This document shows, in pieces, positions 43,270 through 53,500 of a DNA stretch of 64,000 bases. The stretch spans positions 1 to 64,000 of the forward strand of contig NZ_JBPUSJ010000017.1 in the NCBI RefSeq assembly GCF_051851475.1, written 5' to 3'. The position numbers and the translations under genes are program-made. The DNA comes from Carboxylicivirga taeanensis. GTDB taxonomy: Bacteria > Bacteroidota > Bacteroidia > Bacteroidales > Marinilabiliaceae. A model generated the notes under the pieces. It was not told the origin of the DNA. It was given only the letters and a program-made list of their open reading frames with translations, and searched no databases. How positions within the stretch are numbered: position 1 is the first letter of the stretch; each line of letters starts with the position of its first letter.

Positions 43270-45756
43270 ATGAAAATTCGACTAACGCTTGCGCAGCAGA
43301 TTGGGTTGGTACTACTGCCAATTGCCATGCTGATTTATTATTGGACGCCGCAAACTCAAGGTACACTCGAAGGATGGTCCTTAGTTAATTATCTCTTGGC
43401 CGGAGCATACTTCTTTATATCCTTTTGGGACAAGCCGGCAAACACCAATGTATTTCGTTTAATCAGGCCCCGCATGAACTGGCACCTCTTAATGGCACTG
43501 CTATTGGTGAGTTGCTTTAGCCTAAACAAGGATATTCATGTTTTTGCCTCGGCACCCTTATGGCTTGAGCTGCTCCTGGTTCCCATTCTGCTGGCCTTTG
43601 TGTTTATAGCCTATCCGCATTCTCTGCCACAGGGATTGCGAAAAGGATTGGCTTTTATGGCGGGATTTGGATCACTGGTGCTCGTATACTATGCCTTTGT
43701 GCTACTGCCAACTATGTTAATTGCGGTAATAGGGCTGGTACTTTTAGGCATCTCCATTCACCTGCTTGTACCTCTTATTATGGTAGTTATGTCTTTTAGG
43801 TATGCGATAACAAACAGCTATCCGTTCTCCTGCAAAGGAACATTCTGGTGGGGCTTTCTAACAGCGCTGCTCTGTTCAGGCATTTACATTGGCATCTATG
43901 CCTACCAAAGCCAGCAAATAAAAGCGGCACAAGAACACATGGTGCTGAATGAAGCGAACGAATTACCGGAATGGGTGCATTATGCTCAAAAATGCCAATC
44001 TTCCTTTTGGGCGAAGCGCATCATTGGCCTGGGACTTTTGTATGAAAAGCACTCGGACGATTGGTGGGGCTTCAATTTTAACAGAGGTTCATTTTCAGAA
44101 ATTCGTGAGCACGACCCTCTGGTTGCATGTGCTGGTGTGCGCGTACCACAGCTTGAATTGAGTAATGAAGAAGCAGTAAAAATTCTTTCGACCAGCGCAC
44201 AAACCAGGCATTATGCTTATGAAAAGCTATGGTCGGGGCGCGACCTACGCATAAGCAAAATGCTAACCGATATGCGACTGTATCCGGATTATCGGATGGC
44301 CTATGCAGAAACAACCTTTTGGATAGAAAATACCAATCAGCGGGAAGGTAATCAGCAGGAGGCTCTTATTACTTTTTACCTGCCGGAAGGCACTGCAGCA
44401 TCTTCTTTATCGCTTTGGATCGGTGGGAAGGAAGAAAAGTCGCGCCTTACGACCCGTAAAAATGCTGACAGGGCCTATCGGGAAGTCGTAGGTGTAGAAC
44501 GGCGAGATCCGGTGCTGCTGCATTGGCAGGAAGGCAACCGATTGACGGCTACCATTTTTCCATGTACACCTGCTGAAGCCCGGCGGGTAAAGATTGGTTT
44601 GACGATGCCACTCAAAATCAAAGGGCAGGAGTTGGTCGTTGAAAGCCCACAGCTGATTGGTCCGGATAACCGGGGCGCTACTGAAATCATCCATCTGAAA
44701 TGCGTTGGAGAAAGTATTAAACCGACAGTACCACAAAGCTTTAAACGGAAGGCCGCTAATCAATACCTGTACAAAGGGCGTCCGCTTAATCACTGGGAAG
44801 TGCGCTTACCCCTGCAGTCACTGAATCCCAGTCAGTTTGTTTTTAATGATCAGGCTTATCAGCTTAAGAATTTGAATGCAAATGGCTGGTTGAAGCCCTC
44901 AGCTATCTATGTGGATGTTAATAGGCAATGGGAATTTGACGAGCTGGAAAGTACTTTGTTAGCAGCTCAGGATGTTCCGGTGTATGTTCATCATCAGGGT
45001 TTTGTGAGGGTGGAACTGTCCAATGTGGATGCTTTGTACAAGCAATTGTCAAAGCGACCATTCAGCCTGTTTCCCGTCCATAAAGTTCAGGATGGCCAAT
45101 CGGCTTTGCTGATTAGCAAGGGACAAAAGAATACACCCATTCCATCAGAACTGGCGCCGTCACCATTTTTCGATGGACTGAAGGATTGCCTGATTGAGCA
45201 CTCAACGCCACTGGCCTGCTTGGTGCTTGACGGACATAAATCGGACTACATTGCCAGTCTGGAACAGTATAAACTACTTAGTTGTCAAACTATTAATATT
45301 AAAGAACTTAATGGTGTTGATATTAACAGATGGTTTAATTTATACGAAGCTGAAGAAGACGCGGTGTTATTACCCGATTCACAGATGGCCATCGTTAAAA
45401 AAAGGGGGCCACATAATGCAAAAACAGAAGAAGGCGCTCCAACACATTTGTTGCGTTTGTATAACTACCATGCCATCATTCAGAAGGCCGGTCATCTGCT
45501 GCTTGATAACAGTGAATTGATTGATGAGGCCGTCTACAAACTATGCAACGAGGCCCACATTGTTTCACCAGTGTCGAGCCTGATTGTTCTCGAAACCATA
45601 AAGGACTATGAGCGCTTTGGTATTGATGAAAGTACCAACAGCCTTAAAAATGCCAGTCTGAAAGACTCGGGAGCCGTACCGGAACCTCACGAATGGGCAC
45701 TTATTGCTGTGGTGCTGGCAGTAATTCTTTTGATGTACTTTAAGTTAAAAATTTGA
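43270..45756 (+). CDS. VIT-domain membrane protein with a PEP-CTERM-like exosortase signal
   Basis: An 828-residue protein. The first 230 residues hold several membrane helices. A vault/inter-alpha-trypsin (VIT) domain spans about 330-470 (AETTFWIENTNQ, then EALITFYLPEGTAASSLSLWI, ADRAYREVVG). A long soluble region follows. The C-terminus is a sorting signal: PEPHEWALI at 804-812, a hydrophobic helix, then KLKI. The adjacent gene is an exosortase, so this is its dedicated target, as in the XrtN-system VIT proteins of Bacteroidota. MSEP-CTERM/XrtK is the alternative, but no MSEP is seen. Confidence 0.87.
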   Translation: MKIRLTLAQQIGLVLLPIAMLIYYWTPQTQGTLEGWSLVNYLLAGAYFFISFWDKPANTNVFRLIRPRMNWHLLMALLLVSCFSLNKDIHVFASAPLWLELLLVPILLAFVFIAYPHSLPQGLRKGLAFMAGFGSLVLVYYAFVLLPTMLIAVIGLVLLGISIHLLVPLIMVVMSFRYAITNSYPFSCKGTFWWGFLTALLCSGIYIGIYAYQSQQIKAAQEHMVLNEANELPEWVHYAQKCQSSFWAKRIIGLGLLYEKHSDDWWGFNFNRGSFSEIREHDPLVACAGVRVPQLELSNEEAVKILSTSAQTRHYAYEKLWSGRDLRISKMLTDMRLYPDYRMAYAETTFWIENTNQREGNQQEALITFYLPEGTAASSLSLWIGGKEEKSRLTTRKNADRAYREVVGVERRDPVLLHWQEGNRLTATIFPCTPAEARRVKIGLTMPLKIKGQELVVESPQLIGPDNRGATEIIHLKCVGESIKPTVPQSFKRKAANQYLYKGRPLNHWEVRLPLQSLNPSQFVFNDQAYQLKNLNANGWLKPSAIYVDVNRQWEFDELESTLLAAQDVPVYVHHQGFVRVELSNVDALYKQLSKRPFSLFPVHKVQDGQSALLISKGQKNTPIPSELAPSPFFDGLKDCLIEHSTPLACLVLDGHKSDYIASLEQYKLLSCQTINIKELNGVDINRWFNLYEAEEDAVLLPDSQMAIVKKRGPHNAKTEEGAPTHLLRLYNYHAIIQKAGHLLLDNSELIDEAVYKLCNEAHIVSPVSSLIVLETIKDYERFGIDESTNSLKNASLKDSGAVPEPHEWALIAVVLAVILLMYFKLKI

Positions 45757-45757
45757 T

Positions 45758-47164
45758 ATGTTCTATCGTTTAATTCGACGAATCGCTCTTGGTTTATGTT
45801 TCAATCATCCATTTGTGTGTCGAGTAACAGTGCAGCTAGTTACTGGAATAAGTAGTTGGGTGGCAAAAGGCAGGCGAGCTTTACTTCAGCCACAATGTCG
45901 GGTTTATCTTTACACCGGCTTAATGCTCCTGGCAGCTGTTCCTGTGTTCATTAGTTACGGCGGACTTCATTTCGAGCAGGCCATGTTTTTTATGGCTCTG
46001 CCATTTACCTTGCAGAAAGCTGGCAATCAGTCGTTCCCTCGGTTGACAGCATCAGCCGCATTGGTTTTCTTGCTTGTTTACTATGTTGTGCATGTGTATA
46101 GCATCTTTTACTTGGGCTTTGGATTGGCACTGCTATTGACCTTAATGCGCACAGCTTATCGTCCAACACTCTTATCCTATGCCTTGCTGTTGATCACCGT
46201 GCCGGCCTTTCAGTATGCCTTTCAGGCCTTCAGTTTTTCGATTCGTTTGCAACTGACCTCTTTTGCCGTTAAGGTGTTGCAGGTGATGTATCCAACCATT
46301 GAACAGGTCGGTAACCGCATGGTATTGAATGATATCAGCTACACGGTTGCCCCCGAATGTATGGGCCTGAACATGCTGACTTCAGCTTTGGTGATGGCTT
46401 TATGTCTGATTGCATTTAAAGCTAAACGGCATGATTTAAGGGCCGGAGTCAAGGTGATAAGCCTTGTGATGCTGGCAGCGATTGGTTTTGTGATGATTGG
46501 AAATGTGTCGCGAATCATTTTAACGGTTATTTTTAAAGCAATGCCTAGTACGGCCCTGCACGAACTAATCGGACTGCTGGTCTTTGCCGCCAACATCTGT
46601 GTACCGCTAATCCTTTTTGTGGCAGTTGGTACCAGATTATACCTGCCGGCTTATGTTGAAGTAAAGCATTTAGTAAATATTCCTAGGATGTTATTAATAA
46701 TAATTATATCGGTGGTCTTTAGTTCGGTTTTTATTACTAAAAATCAGCTAAAAGATGAGGCTGGTCCTCTTACAATTGAAATACCTCACATGAACCGAAC
46801 AGTTGGTTCTGATGGCATTGTGAAGCTCAGTAGCGAGGAGGCCTTAGTGTACATTAAACCACCGGCTTTTTTCCTGGGCGCTGATCATCATCCGTTTATT
46901 TGCTGGCGTGCCAGCGGTTACCAGGTGCAGGAAGAGGAGTTAGAAGAAGTTAATGGGCATGAGGTGTACACCTTTAAATTGACCAAAGACCATGAGCCAC
47001 CGATATTTTCATGCTGGTGGTATTCCAATGGTCAATCGCAAACTTGCAGTCAACTTAAGTGGCGTTTGGCACCTCTGACTGACGAAGCACCCTATAGCGT
47101 GATTAACGTATCAGCCAAGAGCAAAGAAGCTTGTTTGAAACTGGCTTTACAGTTGCTGGAATGA
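45758..47164 (+). CDS. xrtN: Exosortase, probably XrtN type
   Basis: A 468-residue polytopic transpeptidase-like protease. The catalytic triad is visible: Cys201 in APECMGLNML, Arg252 in GNVSRIIL, and His268 in ALHELIGLL. About eight membrane helices span residues 45-295, followed by another near 305-325. A C-terminal soluble domain (about 330-468) is fused to the core, longer than most exosortases. It would cleave the PEPHEW signal of the VIT protein encoded one base upstream. The XrtN label is inferred from the VIT partner and the signal. Confidence 0.85.
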   Translation: MFYRLIRRIALGLCFNHPFVCRVTVQLVTGISSWVAKGRRALLQPQCRVYLYTGLMLLAAVPVFISYGGLHFEQAMFFMALPFTLQKAGNQSFPRLTASAALVFLLVYYVVHVYSIFYLGFGLALLLTLMRTAYRPTLLSYALLLITVPAFQYAFQAFSFSIRLQLTSFAVKVLQVMYPTIEQVGNRMVLNDISYTVAPECMGLNMLTSALVMALCLIAFKAKRHDLRAGVKVISLVMLAAIGFVMIGNVSRIILTVIFKAMPSTALHELIGLLVFAANICVPLILFVAVGTRLYLPAYVEVKHLVNIPRMLLIIIISVVFSSVFITKNQLKDEAGPLTIEIPHMNRTVGSDGIVKLSSEEALVYIKPPAFFLGADHHPFICWRASGYQVQEEELEEVNGHEVYTFKLTKDHEPPIFSCWWYSNGQSQTCSQLKWRLAPLTDEAPYSVINVSAKSKEACLKLALQLLE

Positions 47165-47311
47165 AGCTGGTTGTTTGTGCAATATTATTCTTAACTTAAC
47201 TGACGCCTCCTATATTACAGGTTCGTTAGTATATTTCCTATAAGAGGCTGATTGATATTTGTTAAAGTAATTTTATATCAATCATTAGTTGAATTATTTA
47301 CAGATTTTAAT

Positions 47312-48376
47312 ATGGCCAGGTTTTTAAAATCAAAAAAGGAATCCATCGGTTTATCACCCTACGACCTAAAGTTTCTGGGTGAACAAAAGCTTGAATTTAT
47401 TCGCTACAGCTTAATTAATTACAACGAGCATAGGCTGGAGGAAAAAGAGTTAGCTGCTTCGGAGGAAGCACTTAATTACCTGAGTAACGATTCGGTGTCG
47501 TGGCTCAATATTGATGGGCTGCACGAGCCCGAGGTATTGAATCGATTGTCGGATCAGTTTGATTTGGAGAAACTTATTGTGGCAGATGTGCTGGATACGC
47601 ACCGCCGGCCAAAGGTGCACGAGTATGATAATTGCATTTTTATATCGACAAAAATGCTGCAGTTTGATAATGACGATGAGGAGATCACCTCCGAAAACCT
47701 GGCGTTTGTTTTTAACAAGAATGTGCTGATCTCTTTTCAGGAGCGTGTGGGTGATGTGTTTACGCCCGTTCGGGAGCGCCTGCGGAAAAACCGGAAACGC
47801 CTGCGCGGTTCAAAAGCCGATTACCTGGCATTTGTTTTGCTCGATGTGGTGATTGATAATTACATCCATATAATTAGTCGTTTGGGCGAAAAAATTGAGG
47901 AGCTGGACGATGAGCTGATCGAACAGCCATCATCGGACAGCCTCGAAAAAATCAATAAATACAAGGTGGAGATTAGCTACCTGCGAAAAATAATTAAACC
48001 TTGCAGGGAGATGATCATTAACTTGTGTAAGCTTGATTCAGAGCTGGTTGATAAGCAGGTAATGATGCACTTTCATGAGTTGAAGCACAACATTGATCTG
48101 GCCAACGAAGCGGTCGATAATTACCGCGAGATTTTATCTGACCAGCTAAATATCTTCCACACCACAGTGGCTTATAAACTCAATGATGTGTTGAAGATGC
48201 TGACCATCTTTTCCGTCATTTTTATTCCCATCACCTTTATCGCCGGGGTATACGGAACCAATTTCGACCACATACCTGAGTTGCATTACAAATACAGCTA
48301 TTTTGTTATGTGGCTGGTTATCATTGCCGTTGTGGTGATAATGATTGTGTATTTTAAGCGAAAAAAGTGGCTATGA
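47312..48376 (+). CDS. corA: CorA family divalent-cation transporter with GTN in place of GMN
   Basis: A 354-residue CorA: long N-terminal cytoplasmic domain, extended helix (SRLGEKIEELDDELIEQPSSD region), and two C-terminal membrane helices. The pore signature normally reads YGMNF; here it is YGTNF (residues 314-318), with Thr for Met. The family transports Mg2+, Co2+ or Ni2+; GMN changes in other CorA-type proteins alter selectivity, for example in ZntB-like zinc transporters. The ATG at 47312 matches the family start; an upstream in-frame start adds 20 non-conserved residues. Confidence 0.88.
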   Translation: MARFLKSKKESIGLSPYDLKFLGEQKLEFIRYSLINYNEHRLEEKELAASEEALNYLSNDSVSWLNIDGLHEPEVLNRLSDQFDLEKLIVADVLDTHRRPKVHEYDNCIFISTKMLQFDNDDEEITSENLAFVFNKNVLISFQERVGDVFTPVRERLRKNRKRLRGSKADYLAFVLLDVVIDNYIHIISRLGEKIEELDDELIEQPSSDSLEKINKYKVEISYLRKIIKPCREMIINLCKLDSELVDKQVMMHFHELKHNIDLANEAVDNYREILSDQLNIFHTTVAYKLNDVLKMLTIFSVIFIPITFIAGVYGTNFDHIPELHYKYSYFVMWLVIIAVVVIMIVYFKRKKWL

Positions 48377-48621
48377 TTTAAATTGTTGTTTTTCGTCCAG
48401 GTTCAAGGGGTTGGTCGTTAATGGGATAGAGGTATTGTGTGAAGAGAAAACATCAAATAAAAACTCACCCAAATGTTAAGATTCCGGTTGGTCTGTGAGT
48501 AAATTTGTAGGTTAGGTTATCGTCAATTTAGCAATAATATTATCGTAATTTATCAGCAAATCTTATATTCGCACTTTGTTAAAACTTGTAAACACAGGCC
48601 TTTCTTTAGTCTGTGCTTTTG
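48377..48621. other. Gap before the ECF sigma gene
   Basis: No gene. None of the TGTCACTC-N13-YTGSGTC sites found further on is present here, so the sigma factor does not seem to use its own motif. A short stem CACAG (48593-48597)/CTGTG (48611-48615) ends six bases before the first ATG and could affect translation. Confidence 0.45.
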
Positions 48622-49182
48622 ATGATGAAGCTAGCAGGGAATCAAATAGAATATAATAGTACAGCGTTCAAAGATATTTTTATACGTCTGTTTCCAACTA
48701 TGTGCATGCTGGCTTCACGTATACTTAATGATGGCGAGAAGGCAAAAGATATTGCGCAGGAGGCGTTTGTAAAACTGTGGCAAAATGATGCCGAAGAGTT
48801 CACCGACGAAAATGCCATGCGAGCCTATTTATATGTCTTAGTGAAAAATGCGTGCATCAGTCTTATCCGTAAAGAGAAGAAAACAAGTAATACACCTTTG
48901 AATGATGAGCTCCCGGCTGCTGAAAAGGTAGTTTTAGATGAGATTTTACGAGAAGAAACTTATCAACTGCTGCGAAGTGCCATTGAAGAGTTATCGCCAC
49001 AAGCCTCTCAAGTTGTTAATCTGGCTCTTAAAGGCTATAGTAATCTGGATATTGCTGACGAGCTGGGAGTCACCTTAAATACAGTTAAAACTGTAAAAAA
49101 AAGGGCCTATAAGGCACTGCGTGATAAGCTTGGAAGCCAGTTTGTTTCTATACTATTAACAAGTTTTATAAAATTTTTCTAA
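48622..49182 (+). CDS. ECF RNA polymerase sigma factor (FecI-like)
   Basis: A 186-residue sigma-70 factor with only regions 2 and 4. Region 2 reads LFPTMCMLASRILNDGEKAKDIAQEAFVKLW, ending in the DNA-melting segment. Region 4 has the HTH NLDIADELGVTLNTVKTVKKRAYKALRD. It belongs to the Bacteroidota SusCD-associated ECF type and pairs with the FecR gene 78 bases downstream. A candidate promoter motif for it starts six bases after its own stop codon. Start is ATG 48622 or 48625. Confidence 0.92.
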   Translation: MMKLAGNQIEYNSTAFKDIFIRLFPTMCMLASRILNDGEKAKDIAQEAFVKLWQNDAEEFTDENAMRAYLYVLVKNACISLIRKEKKTSNTPLNDELPAAEKVVLDEILREETYQLLRSAIEELSPQASQVVNLALKGYSNLDIADELGVTLNTVKTVKKRAYKALRDKLGSQFVSILLTSFIKFF

Positions 49183-49188
49183 TTCGCT

Positions 49189-49216
49189 TGTCACTCCGCT
49201 AATATTTTCTTGCGTC
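49189..49216 (+). promoter_or_regulatory. ECF-type promoter motif, copy A (before fecR)
   Basis: TGTCACTC-N13-TTGCGTC, ending 44 bases before the anti-sigma start codon. Two more copies, with identical 13-base spacing, lie at 58621 and 61555. The GCGTC half resembles ECF -10 elements containing CGTC and the TGTCAC half resembles known ECF -35 elements; neither fits TAnnTTTG. Confidence 0.72.
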
Positions 49217-49260
49217 TATTGATTAACACGGCGTTGCATTTTGTCGTAACTTAATTAGCT

Positions 49261-50460
49261 ATGAAGGAAATAAAGGAGCAAATAGATATAGCCCAACTCT
49301 TGGTAAAGCGTGTTTTAGGCACTATAGGTGATAACGAAAGGCAACAACTGGAGCAATGGGAAAAGAAGGACGGAAATAAAGCTTTGGCCGATACAATCAT
49401 CGATTCGCACAATTATAAACTCTGGAATAAAAAATATAACAGTATTGATGCTCCCAACGAATGGTCAAGGTTCGTTCAGCGGATGACTAATAAGCCGTCA
49501 AAGAGTCGTTTAATGCGTCTAAGGGTGTTTAAAGCTGTTGCAACTGTTGCGGCAATGTTCGTTATCGGTCTTACTCTGTACTTTGGTTATCAAATGAACA
49601 CTTCGCATAGTAAGCATAAAACTCTTGCAGTTACAAGTATAAAGCCTGGCTCGGCAAAGGCTGAATTGATCCTATCAGGTGGAGAGGTGGTTAACCTGGA
49701 AAGCCCAGACCAAAAGGTCATTCAGGAAGGAAGCTTGTCTATTGAAAACCAGGAGGGGACAGTAGATTATTCAGATAATGTGTCGACAGAAACAGTTGAA
49801 CGGGTTATAAATACTGTGCGGGTGCCAAGAGGTGGTGAGTACAAATTGGTTTTGGCCGATGGCACACAAGTGTGGATAAACTCCGATACAGAGCTGTCAT
49901 TTACAGTACCGTTTACAGGTAAAGAAAGGCGTGTAAAACTCAAGGGAGAGGCTTACTTTGATGTTGCGCATAATGCCAACCAACCATTTATTGTGGAGTC
50001 AGGTAGTCAGGTAGTTGAAGTACTGGGTACTGAGTTTAACGTATCGGCCTACCCCGAAGATGTCAACGTGGTGACTACTTTGGTGGAAGGACAAGTTAAA
50101 GTAGATTACCCGAGTATTTTAGGAGATAATGCGGTTGAGTATTTAAAGCCTAATGAGCAATCGGTAATTAATAAGGAAACTGAAAATCTGATAAAACAAG
50201 AAGTCGATCCCTATTTGTATACCTCCTGGAAAGATGGTCGTTTTAAGTTCCGAAATGAACCATTAGAAAGCTTTTTGGCCAAAGTTGCGCGTTGGTACGA
50301 TGTTGATGTTTTTATAACAGACGAAAGCATTAAAGATATTCGCTTCACAGGTGACCTGCCCCGGTATAAAGAAATGACCAGTATTTTAGAAATTATTGAG
50401 GCAGAGATGTCGGTGCACATCGAAATAGAAAACAGTAGAACTATATACGTTACCCGTTAA
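49261..50460 (+). CDS. FecR family anti-sigma factor
   Basis: A 399-residue membrane protein: cytoplasmic N-terminus (1-88) for sigma binding, one membrane helix (about 90-110), then a periplasmic FecR domain with RVPRGGEYKLVLADGTQVWINSDTELSF and LKGEAYFDVAHNANQPFIV, and a C-terminal DUF4974-type domain (WKDGRFKFRNEPLESFLAKVARWYDV). It senses the STN domain of the SusC protein encoded next and holds the sigma factor until the ligand is bound. Confidence 0.92.
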   Translation: MKEIKEQIDIAQLLVKRVLGTIGDNERQQLEQWEKKDGNKALADTIIDSHNYKLWNKKYNSIDAPNEWSRFVQRMTNKPSKSRLMRLRVFKAVATVAAMFVIGLTLYFGYQMNTSHSKHKTLAVTSIKPGSAKAELILSGGEVVNLESPDQKVIQEGSLSIENQEGTVDYSDNVSTETVERVINTVRVPRGGEYKLVLADGTQVWINSDTELSFTVPFTGKERRVKLKGEAYFDVAHNANQPFIVESGSQVVEVLGTEFNVSAYPEDVNVVTTLVEGQVKVDYPSILGDNAVEYLKPNEQSVINKETENLIKQEVDPYLYTSWKDGRFKFRNEPLESFLAKVARWYDVDVFITDESIKDIRFTGDLPRYKEMTSILEIIEAEMSVHIEIENSRTIYVTR

Positions 50461-50468
50461 GATAAAAA

Positions 50469-50497
50469 AAGAGGGTGTTGGCGCACCCTCTAGATTA
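50469..50497 (-). terminator. Hairpin between fecR and susC; terminator on the minus strand
   Basis: GAGGGTG (50471-50477) pairs with CACCCTC (50484-50490). The plus-strand RNA has no T-run after it, but the preceding seven A give a perfect T-tract when read on the minus strand. It would stop antisense transcription, or act on the sense mRNA as a processing or stabilising hairpin between fecR and susC. Confidence 0.5.
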
Positions 50498-50544
50498 ACA
50501 TACCCTTAACAGTTGATACATTAATTATTAGCATTTACAAAAGT

Positions 50545-53500
50545 ATGAAAAAAAAGAGACATTTATCGACTCTCCGGCCTCCGGGGGAGCAGTCTAAATT
50601 ATGGTTAATTATGAGGTTATCCATTTTACTATGTTTTAGTGCAGTACTAACCGTTTCTGCCAACTCTTATTCGCAGAGTAAGCGGGTTAATTTGAACATG
50701 AAGGATGTTAGTATATCCAAACTGTTTGAAGAAATCAGGCAGCAAAGCAATTACAGCTTCTTTTTTAACGAAGAAATAATGGCCGAACTGAGTACAATTT
50801 CTATTGACAGAGCCAATGTCACTGTGGAGGAAGTGCTTAAAGAGGTGCTTGATAACACAAACTTAACCTATACAATGGTTGATGATGTGATTATCATTAA
50901 GAATCGGGAAGAAGTTGCGCAGCAGGACCAAAACTCTAAGACCGTTATTAAAGGCGTGGTGGCTGACTCCGAAACGGGAGAATCACTTCCCGGGGTTAAT
51001 ATCATGGTTAAAAATGGTGCTTTAGGAACGGTAACCGACATTAATGGTCAATTTGAAATCCTGGTACCTCCTTCAACAGGAGTGCTTGTATTCTCATTTA
51101 TTGGTTACGAAACACAGGAGGTTAAACTGGATGGTCAAACAAACCTGAATGTCCTGTTAATGCCCGAAATGCATGAGCTGGGCGATGTTGTGGTGACTGG
51201 TTATCAGGTGATTGATAAAAGAGAACTCACCAGTGCCATCGAAAAGGTAACATCTGAGGATCTTGAGCTGAAAAATGCGCTCACCGTAGACCAGATGCTG
51301 GAAGGAAAAGCGACCGGACTGGAGGTGACTAATATCTCAACAACACCCGGTGCTGCCGCAAAAATTCGTATTCGTAGCGGGAATACTTTTACGGGCAATC
51401 AGAGTCCTTTATGGGTGATTGATGGGGTAATATACGAAGATCCAGTGCCACTATCGGCCGATGATATAAACAGTTTTGATAATGTGAATATCATTGGTAA
51501 TGCCCTTACGGGTATCAACCCACAGGATATTGAAAGCATTAACGTGCTGAAAGATGCTTCTGCAACGGCCATTTATGGTATACGCGCGGCGGGTGGTGTA
51601 ATTGCTGTAACCACTAAACGCGGACAAGAAGGAAAACCAACTTTTTCGTATTCTTTCTCCGGCAGTGTGGTAGAGCGCCCGTCGTATAGCGACTTTGAGT
51701 TGATGAACTCCAAAGAGCGCATTGCTGTTTCGCGAGAGATGTATGAGCGTAATCTGGGAACACCAACGGGGCAGGATTATGAAAATGTGGATCGTATTGG
51801 TTATGAAGGCGCGTTGCTCAATTATTGGGATGGTACGTATACCTTTGAGCAGTTCCAGAATAGAGTGTCCTATTTGGAAACCTTAAATGCAGATTGGTTT
51901 GACGAATTGTACCGCCCGGCTTTCAACCAAAATCATAACGTGAACGTAAGTGGAGGAAGTAAGAGTAGCAGATATTATGTGTCAATTGGTTATGATGAGC
52001 AGAAAGGTGTTGAAAAAGGGGTGGATTTGAACCGTATTACCGGGCGTGCCAACCTCGATTTTGATTTGAAACCCAATATACGCCTATCATTAAAAATGAA
52101 CGGTTCGGTGCAGGAAGGTGCCTATAATCATGGCTCGGTAAACGTATTTAACGAGGCCTATTATACCAGCCGTACTGTGCCTATTTACGATGAAGATGGG
52201 AACTACTTCTACCAACAACGACCTTTAGTAAACAGAAGTAGAATTAGTGATGAAGACGGGGGGTATATTTATGGTCGTTACAATGTATTGAGTGAAATCG
52301 ATAATTCGGCACACAATATCACGAATAAAGATTTTGGAATTTCAGCGCAGTTGCAATGGGACATTACTAGTGACTTAACATTTCGCTCTTTGGCGAGCTA
52401 CCGCAATACTACCAACCTTCAGGAGGAGTGGATTGGCGAGAATACCTTTTATGTAGCTCAACTTAGAACCTATGATTTTATTGAAGACTACATTGATGAA
52501 AATGTTGATGAGCAAAGCACAGTTCCTTTTGGTGGATTGTATTCAGGGGGAATGACCTCACAAAATACCTATGCCATCACCAACCAGTTGAATTATAAGA
52601 AGGTTCTGGGCCGTCATGTCCTCAACGTCAACCTTTCGCAAGAGGCCCGTTCTACCGAATACTGGGGAGCCAATGGGTTTACAGTTCCAGGATATGTACA
52701 TGAAAACGGCCGGCGATTTGTGTACTTACCTAAAGTGAATAATACTCCTGAAGGGTTTGACTTCGATGCTTATGCCTACGATAACATGATTAACTGGTTT
52801 AGCAACCGCCAATTATATCCAAGCATTACCGATAAGGTAAGCAATGCCATGTCGTTTTTTGGTGTTATTAATTATGTGTATGATAATCGCTACGTATTGA
52901 ACTTCAACATGCGTAGTGATGGAACCAATGCTTTTGGGCAGTTTGAAGAGTACCGGTTTAAGCCAACCTGGTCGGTATCGTCACGTTGGAACATCCATAA
53001 TGAGCATTTTTGGAACAGAGATGGGAAAATCGACGAACTGGCTTTACGTGTATCTTATGGGGTGAGAGGCACCATTCCCAGTGCAACGCCTTACATGACC
53101 ATTCGTGACTATGGACCAGAAACAAATAACAGTTCCTATTTTGATTATAACGAGAATGTGGCCGACCTGGTGAGCTTCCCACAGACAAACCTGCGATGGG
53201 AATTGAATAAAACCACCAATGTGGGATTAAATTATAGCTTGTTTGCCGGACGTGTAAGTGGAGCTTTTGATTACAGCTATTCATTTAACGACGATTTGTT
53301 GTTAATGCGACCTGTTTCTTTAGTTAATGGAGCGGGGAACCAGCTATTCAACGGTGGCAGCAGCGATGTTCAATCTTATGAATTTAATATCAGAACGGTA
53401 AACATTAATCGCAAAGATTTTTCGTGGAGCACCCGCTTTAACTTCTCAAGAAATATCGACCGTGTGCTGAAAGGTTTTGATGATGCCTTACGCGACAATA

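Noticed and set aside
43270..47164. Assignment to the exosortase K / MSEP-CTERM system
   Set aside because: The tail lacks MSEP and reads PEPHEW; a VIT partner next to the exosortase fits XrtN better. The label remains an inference.
47190..47275. Possible Mg2+-sensing leader before corA, from GCCTCCTATA ... TATAAGAGGC
   Set aside because: The arms match only partly, lie far apart, and no terminator or competing helix follows.
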